Below are positions 49,673 to 58,827 of a DNA stretch of 64,000 nucleotides, piece by piece. The position numbers and the translations under genes were made by a program. The notes under the pieces are model-generated. The model did no database searches, had not been told where the DNA came from, and worked only from the letters and a program-made list of their open reading frames with translations. Numbering within the stretch: position 1 is the stretch's first letter; each line of letters opens with the position of its first letter. The stretch comes from Pseudomonas sp. MUP55 (GTDB lineage Bacteria; Pseudomonadota; Gammaproteobacteria; Pseudomonadales; Pseudomonadaceae). The stretch lies in contig NZ_CP138214.1 of NCBI RefSeq assembly GCF_034043515.1, positions 3,534,001 to 3,598,000 on the forward strand, read 5' to 3'.

Positions 49673-50869
49673 TCAGTTCCAGGCGTGGCGCGCGGGTTTC
49701 ACGCCGTTGAGTACGAAGTTGCCGATCAGGTGGTACTTCCAGCGAGCCGGGTCGTGCAGGGTGTGGGTGCGGGCGTTACGCCAGAAACGGTCGAGGTTGT
49801 GCTTGCCCGTGACCGAGCGCGTGCCGGCCAACTCGAAGAGCTTGCTGCTGGCGAGCAAGGCCGTTTCGGCGGACAGCACCTTGGCCTGGGCAACGATCAG
49901 CGAGGCATTGGCGACGGTGTCTTCAGTCGGTTCGGCGAGGGCCAGGTCGATCGCTCTGCCGGCCTTGGCGAGAATCGCTTCGGTGCCGTGCACGCGCCAT
50001 TCCAGGTCGCCGATAGCGGCGATGGTGAACGGGTCTTGCCAGCCATGCTCCTGCTGGCTGTCGATCCAGGGCCGCGCTTGGCGCGCATGGAGCTTGGCCT
50101 GCTCAAGGGCACCGAGGGCAATGCCGGTGTCGACCGCCGCCTGAATGATCTGCGAAATCGGACCGTTGGCGGTGGGTTGATCAAACGCCTGGTGCGCGGG
50201 AATCACCGCACTCGAGGGTACGGTCACACCGTCAAGGGTCACGCCGCCACTGGCCGTCGTGCGTTGGCCGAAGCCGTCCCAGCTGTCGATCACACTGAGC
50301 CCGGGGGCATCGCGCTCGACAAAGGCAATCAACGCCTGACCATGCTCGTTATTGCCGACGGTCGGCACGATATGCGCGAACAGCGCGCCGGTGCAGTAGA
50401 ACTTCTCGCCGTCAATGCGGGCAACGTCGCCCTCCACGCGAATCTGGGTGTCGAAGGTGCCGGCGTTTTTGCTCTTGGCTTCGGAAAAGGCGTTGCCGAA
50501 GCGATAGCCCGCCAACACCTTGCCGAAGTAATGGCGTTTTTGCTCCTCGGTGGCGGTTTGCAAGAGGATATCCACCACGCCGAGGTGGTTCTGCGGGATC
50601 TGCCCCAGTGACGGATCAGCGGCGGAGATCAACTTGATCACCTCGGCCACCGTCACATAAGACACCTCGGCGCCGCCATAGGCCTTGGGAATGGTGATGC
50701 CCCACAGACCACTGGCGGAAAACTCGTCGAGCTCGGCGATGGGCAGGCGTCGCTCACGGTCACGCTCACTCGCCTCAACGGCGAAACGGGCGGCCAGTCG
50801 CGTGGCAACTTCGATGGCTTCGGCATCCGAGCGAATGATGTGAGCAGGGTATTGAGGGTGGGCTGACAT
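49673..50869 (-). CDS. sfnB: SfnB family sulfur acquisition oxidoreductase
   Basis: 398 residues, acyl-CoA-dehydrogenase fold, related to DszC/SfnB flavin enzymes induced under sulfate limitation. From the N-terminus: helical domain with RRLPIAELDEFSASGLWGI and GGAEVSYVTVAEVIKLIS; beta domain with KFYCTGALFAHIVPTV; C-terminal helices ending RWKYHLIGNFVLNGVKPARH. First gene of a three-gene operon with the domain fragment and the monooxygenase. A good sigma-54 promoter match lies ~40 bases upstream. Confidence 0.88.
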   Translation of the reverse strand: MSAHPQYPAHIIRSDAEAIEVATRLAARFAVEASERDRERRLPIAELDEFSASGLWGITIPKAYGGAEVSYVTVAEVIKLISAADPSLGQIPQNHLGVVDILLQTATEEQKRHYFGKVLAGYRFGNAFSEAKSKNAGTFDTQIRVEGDVARIDGEKFYCTGALFAHIVPTVGNNEHGQALIAFVERDAPGLSVIDSWDGFGQRTTASGGVTLDGVTVPSSAVIPAHQAFDQPTANGPISQIIQAAVDTGIALGALEQAKLHARQARPWIDSQQEHGWQDPFTIAAIGDLEWRVHGTEAILAKAGRAIDLALAEPTEDTVANASLIVAQAKVLSAETALLASSKLFELAGTRSVTGKHNLDRFWRNARTHTLHDPARWKYHLIGNFVLNGVKPARHAWN

Positions 50870-50907
50870 GGGCCGACTTCCAGGCTGCTAAGGAATAAAA
50901 GAGCCTT

Positions 50908-50923
50908 TGCAGAAGTCGTGCCT
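50908..50923 (-). promoter_or_regulatory. Sigma-54 (-24/-12) promoter of the sfnB operon
   Basis: On the minus strand AGGCACGACTTCTGCA matches the consensus TGGCACRNNNNTTGCW at all but two positions, with the invariant GG and GC ten bases apart. It lies about 40 bases before the sfnB start. SfnB-type genes in P. putida are RpoN-dependent via SfnR, which fits. Confidence 0.65.
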
Positions 50924-50934
50924 GAATTAAATAA

Positions 50935-50946
50935 TGATTTAAATCA
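50935..50946. repeat. Perfect palindrome next to the sfnB promoter
   Basis: TGATTTAAATCA, a 12-base perfect palindrome 12 bases upstream of the -24 element on the sfnB side. It could be a protein-binding site; AT-rich DNA here would also suit IHF. Confidence 0.35.
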
Positions 50947-51024
50947 AATGGTTATGGATTAACGAAGGTCCCACGAGGGCTGTCATACCAGCAAAGTGTC
51001 CATCCGCTGTTGCCGAGCGAACAG

Positions 51025-51588
51025 TTAGATCACCACGTTGCGTACAAAGCGCACTGTCACGTCGCCATCATTGCGATAGCCGTGCACGTGAAGACTGGCA
51101 AACATATAGAACTCACCGGCGGCGACGCGCTTTTCCTCTTCGCCCACCAACAGCGTGAGGCAACCTTCAAACACGAACAGCTGCACGCTCCAGCCGTCCG
51201 GGTCGGGGTCCGGGCTGTAACGGTCGCCCGGTGCCAGGTGCATCTCCCACAGCTCGACTTCACGCCGCGCAGTGGCCTTGGCCAGCAACACCGCTTTGCT
51301 GCCGGGGATATCACCGGCCCAGGCCAGTTCGTTGATGCGGCTGTGGTCGCCGGCATCCGGCGCCTGGATCAAATCGCTGAAGGCGACATCCAGCGCTTCG
51401 GCCACGCGGTCGAGGGTCGACAGGCTGACGTTCTTTTCGCCGGCCTCGATGGCCACCAGCATGCGCCGGCTGACCCCGGACTTTTCCGAAAGCGCGGTCT
51501 GGCTCAGGTCGGCGGCATGGCGCAGGCGACGCACGTTCTGGCTGACGTGCTGCAGGACCGAAGCCCGTTGTGGATTTTCTTTGTGCAC
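51025..51588 (-). CDS. XRE-family regulator with C-terminal cupin domain
   Basis: 187 residues from the GTG at 51588 (HKENPQRASVLQHV follows); a TTG four codons earlier is also possible and neither has a strong ribosome-binding site. Helix-turn-helix at about 10-65 (RLRHAADLSQTALSEKSGVSRRMLVAIEAGEKNVSLSTL), cupin at about 85-187 (LWEMHLAPGDRYSPDPDPDG, FVFEGCLTLLVGEEEKRVAAGEF). Such proteins sense a small molecule with the cupin. It is divergent from the EamA exporter and is probably its regulator. Confidence 0.87.
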   Translation of the reverse strand: MHKENPQRASVLQHVSQNVRRLRHAADLSQTALSEKSGVSRRMLVAIEAGEKNVSLSTLDRVAEALDVAFSDLIQAPDAGDHSRINELAWAGDIPGSKAVLLAKATARREVELWEMHLAPGDRYSPDPDPDGWSVQLFVFEGCLTLLVGEEEKRVAAGEFYMFASLHVHGYRNDGDVTVRFVRNVVI

Positions 51589-51680
51589 TATATTGCTCAA
51601 TGGGTAGGTGTGCGCAGTATACTGCCCAGCGTGCGGCGCATTGTGCGGTCCGTGCCCTTCCCTTGCAAGACCGAGCCGCC

Positions 51681-52610
51681 ATGACTGCCCCGAACTCCCC
51701 TTCGCGTTTCAATCGCTTGAGCAAAGCCGAATGCATCCTGGTCGTCATCACCATGATCTGGGGCGGCACCTTTCTGCTGGTGCACCACGCCATGACCGTG
51801 AGCGGCCCGATGTTTTTCGTGGGCCTGCGCTTTGCGGCGGCAGCCATTGTGGTCGGCTTTTTTTCCCTGCGCACCCTGCGCGACCTGACCTTGCTGGAGT
51901 TGAAGGCCGGGGTGTTCATCGGCGTGGCGATCATGTTCGGCTACGGCTTGCAGACCATTGGCCTGCAGACGATTCTGAGCAGCCAGTCGGCGTTCATCAC
52001 TGCGCTCTATGTGCCGTTCGTGCCGTTGTTGCAGTGGCTGGTGCTGGGTCGACGCCCAGGGTTGATGCCGAGCCTCGGCATCATGCTGGCGTTTGCCGGG
52101 TTGATGCTGTTGACTGGCCCGACCGGTGCATCACTGAATTTCAGTCCCGGTGAAATCGCTACGCTGATCAGTGCCGTGGCGATTGCCGCCGAAATCATTA
52201 TGATCAGCGCGTTTGCCGGCCAGGTGGACGTGCGACGCGTGACCGTGGTGCAACTGGCCACGGCGTCAGTGCTGTCGTTCCTGATGGTGGTGCCGATGGG
52301 TGAGGCGTTGCCGGGCTTTTCGTGGCTGCTGCTGTTCAGTGCCGTGGGCCTGGGCTTGACCAGCGCGGTGATCCAGGTGGCAATGAACTGGGCACAGCAG
52401 AGTGTGTCGCCGACCCGTGCCACCTTGATCTACGCCGGTGAGCCGGTGTGGGCTGGCGTGGTGGGGCGACTGGCCGGCGAGCGATTCCCGCCGGTTGCGA
52501 TGCTGGGGGCGGTGTTGATTGTGCTGGCGGTGATTGTGAGTGAGATGAAGAGAAGCAGCTCGAAAGTGATCGATGCCAAGGTCGAAGTTGAACCGGAAAG
52601 TCTGGGGTGA
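51681..52610 (+). CDS. EamA/DMT-family transporter
   Basis: 309 residues from MTAPNSPSRFNRL, ten predicted helices in two EamA repeats (MIWGGTFLLVHHAMTVSGPMFF and later NWAQQSVSPTRATLIYAGEPVWAG). The family (RhaT/YdcZ-like) mostly exports amino acids and metabolites. Upstream in-frame codons are in the regulator region. It is divergent from the XRE-cupin gene. Confidence 0.87.
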   Translation: MTAPNSPSRFNRLSKAECILVVITMIWGGTFLLVHHAMTVSGPMFFVGLRFAAAAIVVGFFSLRTLRDLTLLELKAGVFIGVAIMFGYGLQTIGLQTILSSQSAFITALYVPFVPLLQWLVLGRRPGLMPSLGIMLAFAGLMLLTGPTGASLNFSPGEIATLISAVAIAAEIIMISAFAGQVDVRRVTVVQLATASVLSFLMVVPMGEALPGFSWLLLFSAVGLGLTSAVIQVAMNWAQQSVSPTRATLIYAGEPVWAGVVGRLAGERFPPVAMLGAVLIVLAVIVSEMKRSSSKVIDAKVEVEPESLG

Positions 52611-52618
52611 TGTTTTGA

Positions 52619-52685
52619 GCTGCAAGCTACAAGCTGCAAGAAATACGCTGTCGGCTATTCTCTTGCAGCTTGCCGCTTGTAGCTG
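52619..52685. repeat. Long imperfect inverted repeat after the EamA gene
   Basis: AGCTGCAAGCTACAAGCTGCAAG and an imperfect 23-base inverse, 21 bases apart, then GTTTTC. Such AGCTGCAAGC palindromes are common in Pseudomonas intergenic DNA; it may end transcription of the EamA gene. Confidence 0.7.
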
Positions 52686-52725
52686 TTTTCTACTGCATCC
52701 GTAGGATCCTGCCACATGTTGCCGT

Positions 52726-52754
52726 TTGGTGATCGACAAAGCGGCACGTATGAT
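52726..52754 (+). promoter_or_regulatory. Candidate sigma-70 promoter of the mrp operon
   Basis: TTGGTG, 17-bp spacer, TATGAT (5 of 6), placing the start about 25 bases before the first codon. Confidence 0.45.
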
Positions 52755-52784
52755 GCATCCCAAACTCCCGCAGATTAGAAGCCT

Positions 52785-55709
52785 ATGTCCCTGATAGTTC
52801 TACTGCTTCTGCCATTCATTGGCAGCTGTCTGGCGGCCTTGCTGCCGCACAACGCTCGTAACACTGAATCCCTGCTGGCTGGCCTGGTGGCCCTGGTCGG
52901 CACCGTACAAGTCGCCCTGCTCTACCCCCAGATCGCCCACGGTGGCGTGATCCGTGAAGAATTCATGTGGTTGCCCAGCCTCGGCCTGAATTTCGTGCTG
53001 CGCATGGATGGCTTCGCCTGGCTGTTCTCGATGCTGGTGCTGGGCATCGGCACGCTGGTGTCGCTGTATGCGCGTTACTACATGTCGCCCGACGACCCGG
53101 TGCCGCGTTTCTTTGCGTTTTTCCTGGCCTTCATGGGCGCCATGCTCGGCCTGGTGATTTCCGGCAACCTGGTGCAGATCGTGTTTTTCTGGGAACTGAC
53201 CAGCCTGTTCTCGTTCCTGCTGATCGGTTACTGGCACCACCGCGCCGATGCCAGGCGCGGTGCCTACATGGCGTTGATGGTCACTGGTGCAGGCGGCTTG
53301 TGCCTGCTGGCTGGGGTGATGTTGCTCGGGCACATCGTCGGTAGCTATGACCTGGACCAGGTGCTGGCGGCCGGCGATCAAATTCGCGCGCATTCGCTGT
53401 ACCCGGTGATGCTGGCCCTGGTGCTGATCGGCGCCTTGAGCAAAAGCGCACAGTTCCCGTTCCATTTCTGGCTGCCCCACGCCATGGCGGCGCCCACGCC
53501 GGTTTCGGCCTATCTGCACTCGGCGACGATGGTGAAGGCCGGCGTGTTCCTGCTGGCCCGCCTGTGGCCGTCGCTGTCCGGCAGCGAAGAATGGTTCTGG
53601 ATCGTCGGCGGTGCCGGCGCCATGACCCTGCTCCTCGGCGCTTACTGCGCCATGTTTCAGAACGATCTCAAGGGCCTGCTGGCCTATTCCACCATCAGCC
53701 ATCTCGGGCTGATCACCCTGCTGCTGGGCCTTAACAGCCCGCTGGCCGCTGTTGCCGCCGTCTTCCACATTCTCAACCACGCTACCTTCAAGGCTTCGCT
53801 GTTCATGGCCGCGGGCATCATCGACCACGAAAGCGGCACGCGGGACATCCGCAAGCTCAGCGGGCTGGTGCGCCTGATCCCGTTTACCGCGACCCTGGCG
53901 ATGGTGGCCAGTGCGTCCATGGCCGGGGTGCCGTTGCTCAATGGCTTCTTGTCCAAAGAGATGTTTTTCGCCGAAACGGTATTTATCTCGGCGACAAAAT
54001 GGGTGGAAATCACGTTACCGGTGATCGCGACCATCGCCGGTACCTTCAGCGTGGCTTACGCCTTGCGATTTACCGTGGACGTGTTCTTCGGCCCGCCGGC
54101 CACCGACCTGCCCCACACCCCCCACGAACCCCCGCGCTGGATGCGTGCGCCGGTTGAACTGCTGGTATTTACTTGCCTGTTGGTGGGGATCTTCCCGGCC
54201 CAGATGGTCGGTTCGATCCTCGCCGCCGCCGCGTTGCCCGTGGTGGGCGGCGTGCTGCCGGAGTACAGCCTGGCGATCTGGCACGGCTGGAATGCACCGC
54301 TGATCATGAGCCTTGTGGCCATGTGCGGCGGCGTGGTGCTGTACCTGATGCTGCGCAAGCAACTCAAGCGCGGCCGGTTCGCCTACCCGCCGGTGATCGG
54401 CTACTTCAACGGCAAGCGCGGCTTCGAGCGCTGCCTGGTGCTGATGATGCGCGGCGCGCGCCGCGTCGAGAAACGCATCAGCACCAAGCGCCTGCAGACC
54501 CAGCTGTTCCTGCTGGTGATCGTGGCGGTGATTGGCGCCCTGATCCCGATGCTCAACAGTGGCCTGAGCTGGGGCGACCGGCCGAAGATCCCGGGTTCCA
54601 TCGTGTTCGTCACCCTGTGGCTGCTGGCGATTGCCTGCGCGCTGGGCGCCGCCTGGCAGGCCAAGTACCACCGGCTGGCAGCCCTGACCATGGTCAGCGT
54701 ATGCGGCCTGATGACCTGCGTTACCTTCGTATGGTTCTCGGCGCCGGACCTGGCGTTGACGCAACTGGTGGTGGAAGTGGTGACCACCGTGCTGATCCTG
54801 CTCGGCCTGCGCTGGCTGCCACGCCGGATCGAAGAGGTCTCGCCGCTGCCCGGCTCGCTGCGCAAGGCGCGCATCCGCCGCCTGCGTGACTTCCTGCTGT
54901 CCACCGTGGTGGGCGGCGGCATGGCGCTGTTGTCCTACGCGATGCTGACCCGCCAGACGCCCAACGACATCTCTTCGTTCTACCTCAGCCGCGCCCTGCC
55001 CGAGGGCGGCGGCAGCAATGTGGTGAACGTGATGCTGGTGGACTTCCGCGGCTTCGACACCCTCGGCGAAATCACCGTGCTCGGCGCGGTGGCGCTGACC
55101 GTATACGCGCTGCTGCGGCGCTTCCGCCCATCGAAGGAAAGCATGGAATTGCCGCCCCAACAGCGCCAGCTCGCGCCCGATGTGGCCACCGACCTGGTCA
55201 ACCCGCGACAGGCCAGCGACACCGCCCTGGGCTACATGATGGTGCCGGCTGTACTGGTGCGCCTGCTGCTGCCGATAGCGCTGGTGGTGTCGTTCTACCT
55301 GTTCATGCGCGGGCATAACCAACCGGGCGGCGGCTTTGTCGCGGGGCTGGTGATGTCGGTGGCGTTTATCCTGCAATACATGGTGGCCGGCACCCAGTGG
55401 GTCGAGGCACAGATGAGCCTGCGGCCGATGCGCTGGATGGGCTTCGGCCTGTTGTCGGCGACCCTCACCGGGCTTGGCGCGTTGTTCGTCGGGTACCCGT
55501 TCCTCACCACTCACACCTGGCACCTGAGCCTGCCGGTGCTGGGCGATATCCATATCGCCAGCGCGTTATTCTTCGATGTCGGCGTGTACGCCATGGTCGT
55601 CGGCTCGACCCTGCTGATGCTCACCGCCCTCGGCCACCAGTCGGTGCGAGCGCACAAACCGAGCAACCAGCCCAAAACCGTCGCCAACCCACAAGGAGCT
55701 GCCGCCTGA
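52785..55709 (+). CDS. mrpA: Mrp-type Na+/H+ antiporter, fused subunits A and B
   Basis: 974 residues: a NuoL-like MrpA (about 1-800) with FWELTSLFSFLLIGYWHHR and HAMAAPTPVSAYLHSATMVKAGVF, followed by an MrpB domain near the C-terminus (FYLFMRGHNQPGGGFVAGLV). The A-B fusion is the Pseudomonas/Sinorhizobium (Sha/Pha) form. Mrp complexes exchange cytoplasmic Na+ or K+ for protons and need all subunits. First gene of a compact six-gene operon, overlapping mrpC by one base. Confidence 0.95.
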   Translation: MSLIVLLLLPFIGSCLAALLPHNARNTESLLAGLVALVGTVQVALLYPQIAHGGVIREEFMWLPSLGLNFVLRMDGFAWLFSMLVLGIGTLVSLYARYYMSPDDPVPRFFAFFLAFMGAMLGLVISGNLVQIVFFWELTSLFSFLLIGYWHHRADARRGAYMALMVTGAGGLCLLAGVMLLGHIVGSYDLDQVLAAGDQIRAHSLYPVMLALVLIGALSKSAQFPFHFWLPHAMAAPTPVSAYLHSATMVKAGVFLLARLWPSLSGSEEWFWIVGGAGAMTLLLGAYCAMFQNDLKGLLAYSTISHLGLITLLLGLNSPLAAVAAVFHILNHATFKASLFMAAGIIDHESGTRDIRKLSGLVRLIPFTATLAMVASASMAGVPLLNGFLSKEMFFAETVFISATKWVEITLPVIATIAGTFSVAYALRFTVDVFFGPPATDLPHTPHEPPRWMRAPVELLVFTCLLVGIFPAQMVGSILAAAALPVVGGVLPEYSLAIWHGWNAPLIMSLVAMCGGVVLYLMLRKQLKRGRFAYPPVIGYFNGKRGFERCLVLMMRGARRVEKRISTKRLQTQLFLLVIVAVIGALIPMLNSGLSWGDRPKIPGSIVFVTLWLLAIACALGAAWQAKYHRLAALTMVSVCGLMTCVTFVWFSAPDLALTQLVVEVVTTVLILLGLRWLPRRIEEVSPLPGSLRKARIRRLRDFLLSTVVGGGMALLSYAMLTRQTPNDISSFYLSRALPEGGGSNVVNVMLVDFRGFDTLGEITVLGAVALTVYALLRRFRPSKESMELPPQQRQLAPDVATDLVNPRQASDTALGYMMVPAVLVRLLLPIALVVSFYLFMRGHNQPGGGFVAGLVMSVAFILQYMVAGTQWVEAQMSLRPMRWMGFGLLSATLTGLGALFVGYPFLTTHTWHLSLPVLGDIHIASALFFDVGVYAMVVGSTLLMLTALGHQSVRAHKPSNQPKTVANPQGAAA

Positions 55710-56053
55710 TGGAAGAAGTCATTGCAATTGCCATTGGGGTCCTGGCAGCCTCCGGCGTCTGGTTGATCCTGCGGCCACGGACGTTCCAGGTGGTGATGGG
55801 CCTGTGCCTGTTGTCCTACGGGGTCAACCTGTTCATTTTCAGCATGGGTAGCCTGTTTATCGGCAAGGAGCCGATCATCAAGGACGGCGTGCCGCAGGAC
55901 CTGTTCAACTACACCGACCCCCTGCCCCAGGCGCTGGTGCTCACGGCCATCGTGATCAGCTTCGCCATGACCGCGCTGTTCCTGGTGGTGCTGCTGGCCT
56001 CCCGGGGCCTGACCGGCACCGACCATGTGGATGGCCGGGAGCCCAAGGAATGA
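55709..56053 (+). CDS. mrpC: Mrp antiporter subunit C
   Basis: 114 residues, three helices, NuoK-like: GLCLLSYGVNLFIFSMG and DPLPQALVLTAIVISFAMTA are conserved. It overlaps mrpD by 4 bases. Confidence 0.95.
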   Translation: MEEVIAIAIGVLAASGVWLILRPRTFQVVMGLCLLSYGVNLFIFSMGSLFIGKEPIIKDGVPQDLFNYTDPLPQALVLTAIVISFAMTALFLVVLLASRGLTGTDHVDGREPKE

Positions 56054-57732
56054 ATTGGGTCAATCAACTGATCGTCGCGCCGATCCTGCTGCCCTTGCTG
56101 ACCGCAGCGCTGATGCTGATGCTCGGCGAGAAACGCCGCCCGCTGAAGGCCAAAATCAACCTGGTCTCGAGCATCCTCGGGTTGGGCGTCGCCGTCCTGC
56201 TGTTGTACTGGACGCAAAAAGGCGGCCCCGGCTCGATTGGCGTGTACCTGCCGGGCAACTGGCAAGTGCCGTTCGGTATCGTGCTGGTGGTGGATCAACT
56301 GTCGGCGCTGATGCTGGTGCTGACCGGGATCATCGGTGTCAGCGCGCTGCTGTTCGCCATGGCCCGTTGGGACCGTGCCGGCACCAGTTTCCACGCGCTG
56401 TTCCAGGTGCAGATGATGGGCCTGTACGGGGCCTTCCTCACCGCTGACCTGTTCAACCTGTTCGTATTCTTTGAAGTGCTGCTGGCGGCGTCCTACGGCT
56501 TGATGCTGCACGGCTCCGGCCGCGCGCGGGTGTCGTCGGGGCTGCATTACATCGCGATCAACCTGCTGGCATCGTCGCTGTTCCTGATCGGCGCGGCGAT
56601 GATCTACGGGGTCACCGGCACGCTGAACTTCGCTGACCTGGCGCTGAAAATCCCGCTGGTGCCGGAGGCCGATCGCGGCCTGCTGCACGCTGGTGCGGCG
56701 ATCCTGGCCACCGCGTTCCTGGCCAAGGCCGGTATGTGGCCGCTGAATTTCTGGCTGGCGCCTGCCTACTCTTCGGCCAGCGCGCCGGTGGCGGCGATGT
56801 TCGCGATCATGACCAAGGTGGGCGTGTACACCGTGCTGCGCTTGTGGACGTTGCTGTTCTCCGGCCAGGCCGGCGCTTCGGCGTTGTTTGGCGGTGACTG
56901 GCTGGTGTACGGCGGCATGGCCACCATTGTGTGCGCAGCGCTGGCAATGCTTGCGGCGCAGCGCCTGGAACGCATGGCGAGCCTGAGCATCCTGGTTTCG
57001 GCCGGGATCCTGTTGTCGTCCGTCGGTTTCGCCCAACCGAGCCTGACAGCCGGGGCGCTGTTTTACCTGGTCAGCTCCACCCTGGCACTGAGCGCGCTGT
57101 TCCTGCTGGCTGAACTGATCGAACGCTCGCGCTCGGCCAACGACCTGCCGCTGGACGAAGAAATCGACGCGCTGCCCAAGGCCATGGAGTCCCTGCATCC
57201 ACGGCCCGGCGTCAACCTCGACGATGAGCAGAAAGCCGTGGTCGGCCAGGTGATCCCCTGGACCATGGCCTTCCTGGGCTTGAGTTTTGTTGCGTGCGCC
57301 CTGCTGATTATCGGCATGCCGCCGCTGTCCGGGTTTATCGGCAAGCTCAGTCTGCTCAATGCACTGATCAATCCGCTGGGCCTGGGCAACGCGGTGAACG
57401 AACCCATTCGCCCGGCAGCGTGGGGCCTGGTGGCGCTGCTGATCCTGTCTGGCCTGGCCTCGCTGATTGCGTTCGCACGGCTCGGCATCCAGCGCTTCTG
57501 GACCCCGCAAGAGCGCCCATCGCCGTTGCTGCGCCGCTACGAATGCGTGCCCATCTTCTTCCTGCTGGGCTTGAGCATCCTGCTGACCTTCAAGGCCGAG
57601 CCGCTGATGCGCTATGCCCAGGCCACCGCCGTCAGCCTGAACAACCCGGAACATTACGTGATGGCGGTGCTGGCCACGCGGCCGGTGCCGAGCCCTGAAG
57701 CCCAGGCTGCCGCGCTGGAGGTGCAACCATGA
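56050..57732 (+). CDS. mrpD: Mrp antiporter subunit D
   Basis: 560 residues, NuoM/N-like proton-pump module. FVFFEVLLAASYGLMLHGSG has the conserved Glu; LAPAYSSASAPVAAMFAIMT is the broken-helix region. A hydrophilic loop at about 355-400 is longer than in complex I subunits. Overlaps both neighbours by 4 bases. Confidence 0.95.
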   Translation: MNWVNQLIVAPILLPLLTAALMLMLGEKRRPLKAKINLVSSILGLGVAVLLLYWTQKGGPGSIGVYLPGNWQVPFGIVLVVDQLSALMLVLTGIIGVSALLFAMARWDRAGTSFHALFQVQMMGLYGAFLTADLFNLFVFFEVLLAASYGLMLHGSGRARVSSGLHYIAINLLASSLFLIGAAMIYGVTGTLNFADLALKIPLVPEADRGLLHAGAAILATAFLAKAGMWPLNFWLAPAYSSASAPVAAMFAIMTKVGVYTVLRLWTLLFSGQAGASALFGGDWLVYGGMATIVCAALAMLAAQRLERMASLSILVSAGILLSSVGFAQPSLTAGALFYLVSSTLALSALFLLAELIERSRSANDLPLDEEIDALPKAMESLHPRPGVNLDDEQKAVVGQVIPWTMAFLGLSFVACALLIIGMPPLSGFIGKLSLLNALINPLGLGNAVNEPIRPAAWGLVALLILSGLASLIAFARLGIQRFWTPQERPSPLLRRYECVPIFFLLGLSILLTFKAEPLMRYAQATAVSLNNPEHYVMAVLATRPVPSPEAQAAALEVQP

Positions 57733-58217
57733 AGCGACTGTTCCCTGCCCCCTGGCTGTCCCTGGCGCTCTGGATGCTGTGGTTGGTGCTGAACCTGTCG
57801 GTCAGCCCCGGCAACCTGTTGCTCGGTGCGCTGCTGGGTGTGCTGGCACCGCTGATGATGGCGCCGCTGCGCCCGCAACCGATCAGCCTGCGCCGTCCCG
57901 GCGTGGTGCTGCGCCTGTTCCTGCTGGTGGGCCGCGACGTCATCGTTTCCAACCTGCAAGTGGCCTGGGGCGTGCTGACCTGCGGCACACGAGCGCCGCG
58001 TTCGCGCTTTATCAAGATTCCCCTGGACCTGCGCAGCCCCAACGGCCTCGCGGCGCTGTCGATGATCACCACGGTGATCCCCGGCACCATCTGGTCCGAA
58101 CTGGCGCTGGACCGCAGCATCCTGCTCCTGCACGTGTTCGACCTGGACGAGGAAGCGCCGTTTATCGAGCACTTCAAAGCCACCTATGAGCGGCCCCTGA
58201 TGGAGATCTTCGAATGA
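57729..58217 (+). CDS. mrpE: Mrp antiporter subunit E
   Basis: 162 residues, two to three N-terminal helices (LWMLWLVLNLSVSPGNLLLG) and a cytoplasmic domain with PLDLRSPNGLAALSMITTVIPGT, the MrpE signature. Overlaps both neighbours by 4 bases. Confidence 0.94.
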   Translation: MKRLFPAPWLSLALWMLWLVLNLSVSPGNLLLGALLGVLAPLMMAPLRPQPISLRRPGVVLRLFLLVGRDVIVSNLQVAWGVLTCGTRAPRSRFIKIPLDLRSPNGLAALSMITTVIPGTIWSELALDRSILLLHVFDLDEEAPFIEHFKATYERPLMEIFE

Positions 58218-58492
58218 GCGCCCTGCTCGCCAATGCGATCCTGTTCAGCCTGTTCCTGTTTTCCGTGGCCATGGTGCTGACCCTGATCCGCCTGTTCAAA
58301 GGCCCGTCAGCCCAGGACCGGGTACTGGCGCTGGACTATCTGTACATCCTGGCCATGCTGATGATGCTGGTGCTGGGCATTCGCTATGCCAGTGACACCT
58401 ACTTTGAAGCGGCGCTGCTGATTGCGCTGTTCGGCTTTGTGGGCTCGTTTGCCCTGGCCAAATTCCTGCTGCGTGGCGAGGTGATCGAATGA
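58214..58492 (+). CDS. mrpF: Mrp antiporter subunit F
   Basis: 92 residues, three helices. LIRLFKGPSAQDRVLALDYL is the conserved loop between helices 1 and 2. Overlaps neighbours by 4 bases. Confidence 0.94.
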   Translation: MSALLANAILFSLFLFSVAMVLTLIRLFKGPSAQDRVLALDYLYILAMLMMLVLGIRYASDTYFEAALLIALFGFVGSFALAKFLLRGEVIE

Positions 58493-58827
58493 TGCCGTTA
58501 TGGATGGAAATTGTCGTTGCGGCACTGCTGGTACTCAGCAGTGTGTTCGCGTTGATCGGAGCAATTGGACTGCTGAGAATGAAAGACTTCTTCCAGCGCA
58601 TGCACCCGCCGGCGCTGGCCTCGACGATTGGCGCCTGGTGCGTGGCGTTGGCGTCGATCATCTATTTTTCGGTGCTCAAATCCGGGCCAGTGTTGCACGG
58701 CTGGTTGATACCGATTCTGTTGTCAATCACGGTGCCGGTGACCACTCTGCTATTGGCCCGCACCGCGCTGTTCCGCAAGCGCATGGCCGGCGACGATGTA
58801 CCCGCCGAAGTCAGCAGCCGCCGCTGA
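58489..58827 (+). CDS. mrpG: Mrp antiporter subunit G
   Basis: 112 residues, three helices; the conserved GAIGLLRMKDFFQRMHPPALAST follows helix 1. Last gene of the operon. Its final codons and downstream bases are duplicated at 59072-59102 as part of the adjoining array. Confidence 0.94.
   Translation: MMPLWMEIVVAALLVLSSVFALIGAIGLLRMKDFFQRMHPPALASTIGAWCVALASIIYFSVLKSGPVLHGWLIPILLSITVPVTTLLLARTALFRKRMAGDDVPAEVSSRR

Noticed and set aside
50870..51024. tRNA or small RNA in the AT-rich gap
   Set aside because: No cloverleaf or hairpin; the sequence is explained by promoter elements.
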